Positions 43,047 to 52,506 are shown, counted from the stretch's first letter. The stretch is 64,000 nt of DNA from Sulfomarinibacter sp963741385 (GCA_963741385.1 CAVUHO010000010.1:806001-870000); one strand, 5' to 3'. A program made the numbers and translations. Notes: a model not told the origin generated them from the letters alone.

Positions 43047-45628
43047 TCAGTCGCCGTCAGTCTCGGCGGAGCGCTCGTCGGCGTCGGTGGCGGGACCCCC
43101 GGCGTCCGTGTCCTCGGTATCGACGGTGTCGTCTGTTTCGTCCGCTCCCGCCGGGTCGTCATCGCCTTCAGAATCATCAACGGCTTCGGCCCTCGCCACC
43201 GAAACCACCCGGTCGTCCTCGTCGAGGCGAATCACCCGCACCCCCAGGGTGGCGCGTCCGATGCGGCGGATTTCTCCGGCGTTCATGCGGATCATCATCC
43301 CCTGCTCGGTGACCACCAGGATCTCGTCCGTTTCGGTGATGTGACGGATCGCAGCCACTACGCCGTTCTTGTCGGTGAGGCGAATCAGCGTGATGCCATA
43401 CCCGCCGCGTCCCTGGATGCGGAACTCGGAGATGGCTGTCCGTTTGCCAAAGCCCTGGTCGGTGACGACGAGAATGTCATTGTTTTCCGTGGCGTCGAAG
43501 ATCGCCACCTCCTCGACAAAGTCACCGGCGCGGAGATTGATGCCGCGCACGCCTGCGGTCACCCGCCCCATCGGCCGGACATCGGTTTCCTGGAAACGGA
43601 TCGCCTTGCCCTGATTGGTCCCGATGAAGACGTGGCTGTGGCCGTTGGTGAGGCGAACTGAAAGGAGATTGTCGTCGGGGTTGATCACCACCGCCCGCAG
43701 GCCGTTGGCGCGAATGTTGGCGTATTCGGCGAGCGGCGTCCGTTTCACCCGGCCCTGACGGGTCGCAAAAAGAGGAACGCGTCGTCGTGGTCGTCGAAAT
43801 CCCGCACCGCCAGCAGCGCCCGTACCTGCTCGTCGGGCGCGAGCTGGAGGAGGTTGACCAAGGCCCGCCCGCGGGCGGCCGGGCCGACATCGGGCAGCTC
43901 ATGGACCTTGCGCGCGAAGACCCGGCCGGCGGACGTGAAGAAGAGCATTGTGGCGTGGGTGGAGGCGATAAAGAGCTGCCAAACCTCGTCCTCGCTCTTG
44001 GTGGCCATGCCCCGGCGGCCGCGACCGCCACGCCGTTGCGCCCGGTAGGCCGAGGCCGCTGACCGCTTGACGTACCCCTCGCGCGAGACCGTGACCACCA
44101 TCTCCTCTTCGGCAATGAGGTCTTCGATGGAAATCTCGCTGGGGTCGTCGATGAGTTCGGTGCGGCGCTTGTCACCAAAGCGTTCTTTGACGTCGGCCAG
44201 CTCTTGGACGATGATCTCGGACACCATCTCTTCCGAACCGAGGACCTTTTCCAGGTGCTCGATGAGTTGTTTGACGTCGTTGTACTCGGCCACGATCTTG
44301 TCCCGTTCGAGACCCGTCAGTCGTTGCAGCCGCATATCGAGAATCGCCTGCGCTTGAAGCTGGGTCAAGCCGAACTCGCTCATCAGGCCATCTCGTGCGG
44401 ATTCCGGATCGGCCGCGCCGCGGATCAGAGCGATCACCGCATCGAGGTTGTCCAGTGCGATCACCAGGCCTTCGAGGATGTGGGCGCGCTCGCGGGCGCG
44501 GGCGAGATCGAACTCCGTCCGCCGGAGGACAACCTCCCTGCGGTGGTCGAGAAAATGCTGCAGCAGCTCCTTGAGGTCGAACACCTTCGGCTGGTTGTTG
44601 ATCACTCCGAGGAGGATGATCCCGAAGGTCGTGCGGAGCTGGGTGAGCTTGAACAGATTGTTCTGGACCACCTCGGGCACGGCGTCGCGTTTGAGCTCGA
44701 TGACAACGCGGATGCCTTCGCGGTCGGACTCATCGCGGAGGTCGGCGATGCCCTCGAGTCGCTTGTTCTGCACGAGATTGGCGATCTGCTCGACCAGCCG
44801 GGCCTTGTTGACCTGGTAGGGGAGCTCGTCGACCAGGATCCGGGCGCGCTTGCCCTTCTCGGCCTCTTCGATTCGGGTGCGCGCCTGCAGACGGATGATG
44901 CCTCTGCCGGTGGTGTAGGCGTCGTAGATCCCCTTCTTGCCGAGAATGAATCCCGCGGTCGGGAAGTCGGGGCCGGGGATGAAATCCATGAGATCCGTGA
45001 CCGTCAACTCCGGGTCGCTGATCAGGGCGATGGCGGCATCGATGACCTCGCGGAGATTATGCGGCGGGATATTGGTTGCCATGCCCACCGCGATGCCCGA
45101 CGAGCCGTTGACTAAGAGATTGGGGTAGCGGGCCGGGAGTACGGTGGGCTCCGACATCGATCCGTCGTAGTTGGGCGCCCAATCAACGGTCTCCTTGGCG
45201 ATGTCGTCGCCGAGCAGTTCCTCGGACAGTCGCGTCAGACGGACCTCGGTGTAGCGCATGGCCGCCGCGGAGTCGCCGTCGACCGATCCGAAGTTGCCCT
45301 GCCCGTCCACCAGCGTGTAGCGCATCGAGAATTCCTGCGCCATCCGGACGGCCGTGTCATAGATCGCCTGGTCGCCGTGCGGATGGTACTTGCCCATCAC
45401 GTCGCCGACGATGCGGGCCGACTTCTTGTGCGCCCGGCTGGCGGTGTTGCCGCTTTCCCACATCCCGAACAGGATGCGGCGATGGACCGGCTTGAGGCCG
45501 TCGCGAACGTCGGGGAGGGCGCGGCCGATGATGACGGACATCGCGTAGTCGAGGTAGGAGTTTTTGAGCTCCTCCTCGATGGTAATGGGAAAGCGGTCCT
45601 CGCGCGGCGGGGTGTCGTTTTCGCTCAT
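43047..45628 (-). CDS. gyrA: DNA gyrase subunit A, with an apparent frame break in the C-terminal domain
   Basis: The N-terminal 627 residues read from ATG 45628. They contain the breakage-reunion domain with the catalytic Tyr in RYTEVRL, the quinolone-determining stretch HPHGDQAIYD, and the GyrA box QRRGGRG that separates GyrA from ParC. At 43767-43771 five As on the plus strand (Ts in the gene) precede a premature TGA. The remaining beta-propeller blades (RTPLAEY, GKAIRFQETDVRPMGR, RGGYGITLI) continue at once in the next frame for 233 residues. One additional T would restore about 860 residues. A long Asp/Glu tail ends the protein. The ATG follows the gyrB TAA with no gap. A programmed shift is possible but a sequence error is likelier. 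Confidence 0.95.
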
Positions 45629-48022
45629 TTAGATATCCAGGTTTCGCGCTTCGAGGGCGAAGGTCTCGATAAACTGGCGCCGCGGTTCCACCGCGTCGCC
45701 CATCAGGATGGTGAAGAGTTCGTCCGCCCGCGCCGCGTCCTCGATAGTTACCTGCAGCAGACGGCGGCCTTCCGGATTCATGGTGGTTTCCCACAGCTGA
45801 CGCGGGTTCATCTCGCCGAGGCCCTTGTAGCGCTGGATGTTGAGGCCCTTCTTGGCGATCTCGTAAACCCGGGTCACGAGTTCCCCCAGGCTCGCCAGGG
45901 TCTCGCGGTCGCCGTTGCGTTCGAGGTGAAAGGGCCCGACCCGAAGGGACTCGACCTGCGCGAGTTGTTGCCGGGCGCGACGATAGTGGCCGCTCGAGCT
46001 CATCAGCTGACCCATGCGCACGTCCCGGCCGCGGCCGTTGGCACCCACGCGGCACACCACCTCGCGAACGCCGTGCTCTTCGTCGAGCTCGACCCGGGTG
46101 TCGTCGTACCCGAGCTCGCGGAGCTCGGAGGCGAGGACTTCGGCAAATTCCGGACCGTCCGCTGTTTCACGCCACCGCGCTTCGGTGTCGAGGGCCGCCA
46201 GCACCAGATCGTGTGGCCAGCCGCGGCGGGCGAGGTTGTCCAGGTTCTGGCTCCAGTCCTGGGCTGCGAGCAACGCGCGGCGCAACTCGCGGCCTTCGAG
46301 TTGATCCCCGGTCGCCCCGATCACCAGACGGTACTCGTCCTCCACCCGATCGAGCAGGAAGTTCGACAGGTCGGCATCGTCGCGGAGGTAGGTCTCCTTC
46401 TTTTTGCGGCTCACCTTATAAAGCGGTGGTTGGGCGATGTAGAGATTGCCGCGCTCCACCAATTCACCCATCTGACGATAGAAAAATGTCAGCAGCAGCG
46501 TTCGGATATGGGAGCCGTCGACGTCGGCGTCGGTCATGATGATGATCTTGTGATACCGCACCTTGAGCGGGTCGAACTCGTCTTTGCCGATGCCGGTCCC
46601 GAGACACTGGATGAGGGCCCTGATTTCCTCGGACGACAACATGCGGTCAAAGCGCGCCTTCTCTACGTTGAGAATCTTGCCGCGCAGGGGCAGGATGGCC
46701 TGGAATCTGCGGTTCCGGCCCTGTTTTGCCGAACCGCCGGCCGAGTCGCCCTCGACAATGAAGATCTCTGAAAGCGCGGGGTCGCGTTCCGAACAGTCGG
46801 CGAGTTTGCCGGGCAGCGCGGAGGATTCCAGGGCACTTTTCCGTCGGGTGAGCTCGCGGGCCTTCCGCGCCGCGTCGCGCGCCCGCGCCGCGTCGAGACA
46901 TTTCGAGACGATGGCCTTGGCCTCGGCGGGGTGTTCCTCGAAATGGGTCGCCAGTCGATCATTGATGACCGACTCCACCCAGCCGCGGACATCCGACGAC
47001 ACCAGCTTGTCTTTGGTCTGACTCGAAAACCGCGGCTCGCGGACCCGCACTGCGATGATAGCCGTAAGGCCCTCTCGAACATCCTCGCCGGAAAAGTTCT
47101 CCTTCATGTTCTTGAGGAGGCCCTGCGCCTGCGCATAGGCGTTGATGGTGCGCGTGAGCGCAGCGCGAAAACCGGAAAGGTGGGTGCCGCCGTCGCGGTT
47201 GAAGACCGTGTTGGTAAAGGCGAGTACGTTTTCGTTGTACCCGTCGTGCCACTGCAGGGCGACCTCGATCGACTCATCGTCGTCGTTTGTGTCGATCAGG
47301 TAGACGGGTTCCTCGTGAAGTGATTCCTTGGACCGGTTGAGATACCTGACGAACTCTCTCAGGCCGCCGTCGAAGTGAAAGTCCTCTTCGCGATCGGTGG
47401 TTTCGTCGGCAAAGTGAATGTTTATTCCGGAATTCAGAAAGGCGAGCTCGCGGAGGTGCCGGACCAGGAGATCGGGGTGGAACTCGAGGACCGTGAAGAT
47501 CTCGGGGTCGGGTTTGAAGCTGATGATGGTCCCGGTCCGGTGAGCGTTCCCGACGGCCTTCAGCGACTCCTGCGGCACGCCGCGATGGTACATCTGCTCC
47601 CATACCCGGCCTTCGCGGTGGATCTCGAGCCGCAGCCACTCCGAAAGAAAGTTGACGACGCTGACGCCGACACCGTGGAGACCGCCGGAGACCTTGTAGG
47701 AGTTGCTGTCGAATTTCCCTCCCGCGTGGAGCTCGGTCATGATGACCTCGGCCGCCGACCGGCCGCTCTCCTTATGGGTGTCGACCGGAATGCCGCGGCC
47801 GTCGTCGGTGACGGTCACCGTCTGATCGGCATGAATCGTGACGCCGATTTTCCGGCAGTGGCCCGCCTGCGCCTCGTCTATGGAATTATCGACAACCTCC
47901 CACACCATGTGGTTGAGACCGGCGATGTCGTCCACATCGCCGATGTACATGCCCGGGCGCTTGCGGACCGCATCGAGTCCCTTGAGGACCTTGATGTTAT
48001 CCGCGTTGTACGTGTCACTCAT
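45629..48022 (-). CDS. gyrB: DNA gyrase subunit B
   Basis: 797 residues from the ATG at 48022 with AGGAGG upstream. GHKL ATPase motifs: VVDNSIDEA, DDGRGIPVD, KVSGGLHGVGVSVVN. The transducer region QTKDKL and the Toprim domain EGDSAGGS ... MTDADVDGSHI follow. The C-terminal RYKGLGEMNPRQLWETTM contacts GyrA. A roughly 170-residue insertion lies between the Toprim halves (rich in Glu/Arg, with YDDTRVELDEEHGVREVVCR in two parts), as in Gram-negative GyrB. It overlaps the recF stop by 8 nt. Confidence 0.97.
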   Translation of the reverse strand: MSDTYNADNIKVLKGLDAVRKRPGMYIGDVDDIAGLNHMVWEVVDNSIDEAQAGHCRKIGVTIHADQTVTVTDDGRGIPVDTHKESGRSAAEVIMTELHAGGKFDSNSYKVSGGLHGVGVSVVNFLSEWLRLEIHREGRVWEQMYHRGVPQESLKAVGNAHRTGTIISFKPDPEIFTVLEFHPDLLVRHLRELAFLNSGINIHFADETTDREEDFHFDGGLREFVRYLNRSKESLHEEPVYLIDTNDDDESIEVALQWHDGYNENVLAFTNTVFNRDGGTHLSGFRAALTRTINAYAQAQGLLKNMKENFSGEDVREGLTAIIAVRVREPRFSSQTKDKLVSSDVRGWVESVINDRLATHFEEHPAEAKAIVSKCLDAARARDAARKARELTRRKSALESSALPGKLADCSERDPALSEIFIVEGDSAGGSAKQGRNRRFQAILPLRGKILNVEKARFDRMLSSEEIRALIQCLGTGIGKDEFDPLKVRYHKIIIMTDADVDGSHIRTLLLTFFYRQMGELVERGNLYIAQPPLYKVSRKKKETYLRDDADLSNFLLDRVEDEYRLVIGATGDQLEGRELRRALLAAQDWSQNLDNLARRGWPHDLVLAALDTEARWRETADGPEFAEVLASELRELGYDDTRVELDEEHGVREVVCRVGANGRGRDVRMGQLMSSSGHYRRARQQLAQVESLRVGPFHLERNGDRETLASLGELVTRVYEIAKKGLNIQRYKGLGEMNPRQLWETTMNPEGRRLLQVTIEDAARADELFTILMGDAVEPRRQFIETFALEARNLDI

Positions 48023-49139
48023 CGATCTCGGCCTCCTGACGCACACAGGCCCCGTTTTCGAGCCACAGGCGGCGGGCCCGCCAGCCCCTGGCGGCCGGTG
48101 TCCCATCGCTCGTACTGGAGAGAAAAAGTTGTCGTTTGTCTCCGAGGTGGCTGACCAGGCGTTTCAGCGCGTGGTGATCCAACTCGGCGTCCACATCGTC
48201 CAAAATCACCGGGAACCGATCCCGCCGCTCCTTTTCAATCTCGGCGAGAGTCGCCAGCCTGAGAGCCGCGGCTACTACCTTGGCTTGACCCGTGCTGAGA
48301 ACGTATCGGACCCCTCGTCCGTCCGTTCGCAGACTCAGATCATGGCGGTGCGGACCGTCCACGGTGAACCCCGCCTGGCGGTCCCGCGTTCGCGTCTCAT
48401 TATACCGCCGCCGGTAGGTTTCTTCCACCCCCTCCGGGGGCTTTTCGGCATCGCACCAGGGGTCTCCCCGATACTCCACCACCACCGGGGGCGACCCGTC
48501 CCCGGCCAGCGCCGCGTAGACGGTGTCGAAGTTGTCGGCGAGGGCCCGCGCCCCGGCGCGGCGGGCCGTGACCACGCGGGCCGCGGCGGCCGCCAACTGG
48601 GCCTCCCACGCGGCCAATTCGCCATCGCCCGCCCCGGCGCCGAGGGCCGCGTTGCGCTGTCTGAGCGTTCGGCGGTAGATCCGGAGGTCGTCGATGTGCG
48701 CCGGTCGGAGCAGAAAAACGTAACGGTCGAGCAGGGCGCGCCGTTCGTCCGGTCCGCCGGTGATCAGTTCGCGATCCGGGCCGGTGACTGCAAACACGGG
48801 AAAAAGCTGGAGGTATTGTTCGACGGTGAGTTCCTGCCCGTCGAGACTGAGATGGCGGGTCGGCGGAGGGCCGGTTTCAAAGACCAGCTGGAGCCGGTGT
48901 TCCCTGCCGCCCGCCCGAATCCTGCCGGTAATCCGGAAAGATCCCCGTCCGTGGCATACGGCGCGGCGCAGGCCCGGGTCGCGGAACGACCGCAGGTTGC
49001 CGAGCACGACGGTGGCTTCGAGCAGGCTGGTCTTGCCGGCGCCGTTGGCTCCCAGGACGAGGTTGACCGACTCACCAAAGCGCAGACCGTTGATGGTGAG
49101 GTTCCGAAAACCTTCGGCCGAAACCTCCATCAGCTCCAC
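48015..49139 (-). CDS. recF: DNA replication and repair protein RecF
   Basis: 374 residues, normal size. Walker A GANGAGKTS (30-38), the SMC-like signature LSTGQAK and Walker B PVILDDVDAELD, then the D-loop and SSTSD. RecF marks gaps and helps RecOR load RecA. The GTG at 49139 has GGGGCGCCC before it. The internal ATG at 49130 follows GGAG and is an alternative start. The dnaN-recF-gyrB order is classic. Confidence 0.95.
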   Translation of the reverse strand: MELMEVSAEGFRNLTINGLRFGESVNLVLGANGAGKTSLLEATVVLGNLRSFRDPGLRRAVCHGRGSFRITGRIRAGGREHRLQLVFETGPPPTRHLSLDGQELTVEQYLQLFPVFAVTGPDRELITGGPDERRALLDRYVFLLRPAHIDDLRIYRRTLRQRNAALGAGAGDGELAAWEAQLAAAAARVVTARRAGARALADNFDTVYAALAGDGSPPVVVEYRGDPWCDAEKPPEGVEETYRRRYNETRTRDRQAGFTVDGPHRHDLSLRTDGRGVRYVLSTGQAKVVAAALRLATLAEIEKERRDRFPVILDDVDAELDHHALKRLVSHLGDKRQLFLSSTSDGTPAARGWRARRLWLENGACVRQEAEIDE

Positions 49140-49227
49140 GGGCGCCCCGGATGCAGTTTTTCAGTCATCGCCGGAAGAGTCTGAAAGCGGTCACAACCGA
49201 CTGCCCTTCGCCGCGGGGATTCTCGCC

Positions 49228-50331
49228 TCACAGCCGCATGGGCATCAGGACGTAGATGTACTCCTCGAGCCGCGAATCGTCATCCACCGGAACAACGACG
49301 CACTGGGTGTTGCTGTCGCGAAGCTGGAGTTCCACGGTGTCGCAGAGCAGTACCTGCAGGACGTCGATCAGATACGCTGCGTTGAGAGCGATTTCGAGAT
49401 TATCACCCTGATAGGTGACACTGAGGGTCTCCTCGGCGCTGCCACGTTCATAGCCGATAGAAGCAAGCGTCAACTCGCCGCCGCTGCCAAAACGGAACCT
49501 CACCCCACGCGCCTTTTCATGAGCCATCAAACTGACCCGTCGTAACGATGCCAGCAGTTCTTTGCGATCGACCCGCGCCCGGCTCGGGTTGTCGCGGACA
49601 ATCACTCGCTCGTACTGCGGAAACCGCAGTTCGACGATTCGCGACACCAGGGTTCTCTCCCCCATCAGAAAACCGAGATGGTTGTCGCCCGCGGTCATCC
49701 GAACCTGGTCGTCCGTGAAACGAGCAAACTCAGCCAACAGCTTGCGGGGAAAGAGTTGTTGTTCAAACGGCAGCGACCCCGTCGGCGCCTTGGCCCGGAC
49801 CATCGCCAGACGGTGGCCGTCGGTGGCCGCAATTTCAATTTCTCCCGGGATCAGTTTCACGAGCGCGCCGTTGAGCTGGAACTTCGGATCGTCCTTGGTG
49901 ATGGCGAACGCCACCCGGTCGAGCATCAACTGAAAGAGATCGAGCGGCAGGGCATAGTCTCCCGACTCAGGCACCTCAGGGACCGTAGGGTACTCGGAGG
50001 GGTCGGCTACCGCGACCCGGGAACTGAACCGTCCGCACGAAATCTCCACCGACTCGCCGTCCTGTCGCAATGAGAACTCCTCCTCCGGCAGGCTGCGGAC
50101 GAGGTTTTGAAAGACCTTGCTTTCGATGGTCGCTCGGCCGCCGCCGAGGACCACGGCGGGACACTCCGTAACGATCGTCATGTCGAGATCGGTAGCCACC
50201 ATCCGCAGCCGGTTTTCCTCTGCCTCCGCGAGGATGCTCGAGAGGATCGGTATCGTCGTCCGATGTTCCACAACACCTTGGAGGATCGACAACTCCTGGA
50301 GGACCAAGTTGCGCTGCAGCTTGAGTTCCAT
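49228..50331 (-). CDS. dnaN: DNA polymerase III beta sliding clamp
   Basis: 367 residues from the ATG at 50331. Three clamp domains in sequence: IPILSSILAEAEENRLRMVATDLDM in two parts, PLDLFQLMLDRVAFAITKDD in two parts, and the C-terminal hydrophobic-pocket end YVLMPMRL. The clamp ring tethers DNA polymerase III and other partners. A GGGCATGTG stretch serves as ribosome binding site. An upstream ATG at 50382 would run into the putative origin and adds no conserved residues. Confidence 0.96.
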   Translation of the reverse strand: MELKLQRNLVLQELSILQGVVEHRTTIPILSSILAEAEENRLRMVATDLDMTIVTECPAVVLGGGRATIESKVFQNLVRSLPEEEFSLRQDGESVEISCGRFSSRVAVADPSEYPTVPEVPESGDYALPLDLFQLMLDRVAFAITKDDPKFQLNGALVKLIPGEIEIAATDGHRLAMVRAKAPTGSLPFEQQLFPRKLLAEFARFTDDQVRMTAGDNHLGFLMGERTLVSRIVELRFPQYERVIVRDNPSRARVDRKELLASLRRVSLMAHEKARGVRFRFGSGGELTLASIGYERGSAEETLSVTYQGDNLEIALNAAYLIDVLQVLLCDTVELQLRDSNTQCVVVPVDDDSRLEEYIYVLMPMRL

Positions 50332-50399
50332 CACATGCCCTTTCTCGCGACGACGGACTACTTTCAGCCGGGAATATAACATGAATAGTCATCGTCGTC

Positions 50400-50571
50400 G
50401 AGGCTGTGGAATCTGCGGAAAGTTCTTATAAATTTCTAAAACAGAACGATTTAAAATAACCCGCAGCCTGTGATTTCAGGTTTTGGAATACTGTGGAAAG
50501 GTGTGGAAAAAAGACCCGGTCCACAGCTTTGCACAGATCGCCGAGGCGTCTTCCACAGGGAGTTGTGGAAA
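50400..50571. other. oriC: Putative replication origin between dnaA and dnaN
   Basis: The dnaN-dnaA gap holds six DnaA-box-like motifs. TGTGGAA occurs at 50405-50411, 50492-50498, 50502-50508 and 50564-50570; the opposite orientation TCCACA/TTCCACA occurs at 50520-50525 and 50551-50557. They match the invariant CCACA part of the DnaA box, with TTTCCACA or TTCCACA rather than TTATCCACA. An AT-rich stretch (50421-50460, 8 of 40 bases G or C) could be the unwinding element. Gene context is the standard chromosomal origin. The boxes may also regulate dnaN. Confidence 0.75.
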
Positions 50572-51861
50572 TCACACGAAATGTTCGCGGAACGAAGTCA
50601 GGGTGGCGTCAAAATCAGGGTTTGACTGGCGCATCTTCTGAACGTTGTCGACGGCGTACATGACGGTCGAGTGATGTTTGGAAAAGATCTTCCCGATCTC
50701 CGGAAAGCTGAGTTCAAGGAGCTGGCGGATCAGGTACATCGCGACCTGGCGGGGAAGGGCAATGGAACGCCGGTTGGACCGACCCTTGAGATCGGCCACG
50801 CGGATTCCGTAATGCTGGGCGACGAAACGGATGACGTCCGACGGAGAGGTCGCCCGCTCGTCCGGCAACAGCTCGTACATGGCCATGCGGACGACGTCGA
50901 TCGTGATCTTGGCGTTTTTGAGGTGGGCGTAGGCGATCGTGCGGTTGAGACACCCCTCGAGTTCGCGAACGTTGTTTTGAATACGCCGGGAGATGAAGAG
51001 CACGACATCTTCCGGGAGTTCGCGACCGACGGCGCGCGCCTTTTCTCGAAGGATGGCGCAACGGGTCTCGAGATCGGGCGGCTGGATGTCGGCGATGAGA
51101 CCCTGGAGAAATCTCGATCGCAGGCGCTCTTCGAGACCCGGAATGTCGGCCGGTCTGGCGTCGGAGGTGAAGACCACCTGGCGGCCGGTCGACTGCAGGG
51201 TGTTGAAGGTGTGGAAAAATTCTTCCTGGGTTCGTTCCTTGCCGGCGATGAATTGGATGTCATCGAGAAGCAGCATGTCCACGCTGCGAAAAGTCTGTCG
51301 GAAGGCATCCATCTGTTTGCGGCGGATACAGTTGATGAGTTCGTTGACGAACTGCTCGGTGGTCATGTAGACGACCTTGAGCCGCGGAGTCGAGGAGCGC
51401 AGTCGGTTGGCGATGGCGTGCAGCAGATGGGTCTTGCCGAGACCGGAACCACCGTAAAGGTAGAGGGGGTTATAGGCCGCTCCCGGCCGTTCCGCGACCG
51501 CCTCGGCGGCGGCGGCGGCAAACTGATTCGACGACCCGATGACAAAGCGATCAAAAGAAAAGGTCGGGTTGAAGGGGTGCGAACCCAGACCGGCCGCCGG
51601 CGGAGCGGCGGCGCCGCCGTCCGGGTTTTCGCCCGCGGTGATCATGACCCGGAAATCGGGGCCAAAATGGCTGCGTGCTACCGTCTCGATGTCGCGCAGC
51701 AGGTGGTCGCGGACCCAGTCTCCGACGATCAGGTTGTCGGTGGTGAGCGTGACCGTGTTATCGGCGGCCTCGTGAACCGCCAGCGGCGCGATCCAGGTGG
51801 TGAATTCGTCGTCGCCCATCATCTGGCGAAGGTGTGGAAGCAGGTGCTGCCAATGGTCCAT
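50572..51861 (-). CDS. dnaA: Chromosomal replication initiator protein DnaA
   Basis: 429 residues. Domain I (residues 1-80, WQHLLPHLRQMMGDDEFTTWI) and a short Gly/Ala-rich domain II precede the AAA+ domain III with YGGSGLGKTHLLHAIAN, LLLDDIQFIAG and FTSDARPADIPGLEERLRSRF in two parts. Domain IV carries the DNA-binding signature SFPEIGKIFSKHHSTVMYAV, split here as FPEIGKIFSKHH and STVMYAV. It binds DnaA boxes and opens oriC. The start at 51861 has TAGCCT six bases upstream and no ribosome binding site. Divergent from rpmH. Confidence 0.97.
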   Translation of the reverse strand: MDHWQHLLPHLRQMMGDDEFTTWIAPLAVHEAADNTVTLTTDNLIVGDWVRDHLLRDIETVARSHFGPDFRVMITAGENPDGGAAAPPAAGLGSHPFNPTFSFDRFVIGSSNQFAAAAAEAVAERPGAAYNPLYLYGGSGLGKTHLLHAIANRLRSSTPRLKVVYMTTEQFVNELINCIRRKQMDAFRQTFRSVDMLLLDDIQFIAGKERTQEEFFHTFNTLQSTGRQVVFTSDARPADIPGLEERLRSRFLQGLIADIQPPDLETRCAILREKARAVGRELPEDVVLFISRRIQNNVRELEGCLNRTIAYAHLKNAKITIDVVRMAMYELLPDERATSPSDVIRFVAQHYGIRVADLKGRSNRRSIALPRQVAMYLIRQLLELSFPEIGKIFSKHHSTVMYAVDNVQKMRQSNPDFDATLTSFREHFV

Positions 51862-51867
51862 TCGAGT

Positions 51868-51873
51868 AGGCTA
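51868..51873 (-). promoter_or_regulatory. Putative -10 element of a leaderless dnaA promoter
   Basis: TAGCCT on the minus strand, six bases (ACTCGA), then the dnaA ATG. It is a weak -10 match but follows the same TANNNT and spacing rule as six other genes here. Confidence 0.4.
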
Positions 51874-51896
51874 GCACAGCGCGGGGAGTCCGTTGC

Positions 51897-51925
51897 TTGA
51901 CAGGCCGTGATGGCTACGATATCGT
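51897..51925 (+). promoter_or_regulatory. Sigma-70-type promoter of rpmH-rnpA
   Basis: Perfect TTGACA (51897-51902), a 17-bp spacer and TATCGT (51920-51925). It lies about 33 bases upstream of the rpmH ATG, with GGAG between, so it yields a leadered transcript for the rightward ribosomal-protein and membrane-protein operon. Confidence 0.78.
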
Positions 51926-51958
51926 TACGCGCCCGTAATTTCGGAGAGAGAGAAGACC

Positions 51959-52093
51959 ATGAAAAGAACCTTTCAGCCCAACAAACGCAAGCGCAAAAAG
52001 ACTCACGGCTTCCGGATTCGTATGCGCACCAAGGGCGGCCGTAAGGTCCTCAGCGATAGACGACGCAAGGGTCGCAAGCGGATTGCCGCCTGA
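51959..52093 (+). CDS. rpmH: Ribosomal protein L34
   Basis: 44 residues, highly basic, complete: MKRTFQPNKRKRKKTHGF at the start, RMRTKGGRKVLSDRR in the middle and KRIAA at the end. All residues match the L34 family. GGAGAGAGAGAAG is the ribosome binding region. It is the first gene of the rightward origin operon, divergent from dnaA by 97 nt. Its 3' end is overlapped by the rnpA start. Confidence 0.98.
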   Translation: MKRTFQPNKRKRKKTHGFRIRMRTKGGRKVLSDRRRKGRKRIAA

Positions 52094-52484
52094 ACGGCGC
52101 CTGATTTTTCCAGGAACGTCTCGGCTCAAGAAGCGAGCTGACTTTCAAAGGCTGTACACGCGCGGTGAACGATTCCCGGGTCGGTACGTTGTGCTGTTCG
52201 TGATGCCGGCGGAAGACGACCGCGGCCGTTTTGGCGTGACGGCCTCGCGAAAAGTAGGGGGCGCGGTGGTTCGGGGGCGTTGCAAACGGAGGCTGCGGGA
52301 GTTGTATCGTCTCCATCGGCACCCGGGAGGCGTCGAGAAGCTGGACATCGTCGCCAACGCGCGGCAGGGGTGCGCGACCGCGCCGTGGTCGGAGCTCGAA
52401 AAAGATTTTCTGCGGTGCTTGAGGCGAAGCCGGGGCGTCGGGGGCGGGGCTGCGGCGGATCCCTCCCCCGAGCGTCGCGCCTGA
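52083..52484 (+). CDS. rnpA: Ribonuclease P protein component
   Basis: 133 residues if it begins with the TTG at 52083, which lies inside the last codons of rpmH (11-nt overlap). No ATG or GTG lies before the conserved RLKKRADFQRLY. The core RFGVTASRKVGGAVVRGRCKRRLRE, in two parts RFGVTASRKVGGAVV and RGRCKRRLRE, is clear. Its RNR motif reads RGR, a deviation at a residue that contacts RNase P RNA. The protein binds the catalytic RNA and pre-tRNA leaders. The C-terminal 20 residues are Gly/Ala/Arg-rich. Confidence 0.92.
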   Translation: MPPERRLIFPGTSRLKKRADFQRLYTRGERFPGRYVVLFVMPAEDDRGRFGVTASRKVGGAVVRGRCKRRLRELYRLHRHPGGVEKLDIVANARQGCATAPWSELEKDFLRCLRRSRGVGGGAAADPSPERRA

Positions 52485-52506
52485 CGACCGAGGAAGAAGA
52501 AGGCAT

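Noticed and set aside
43745..43775. Programmed -1 frameshift signal in gyrA
   Set aside because: The site C-TTT-TTG is not a strong slippery heptamer and no downstream pseudoknot was apparent. A homopolymer error explains it more simply, so it is kept only as an alternative.
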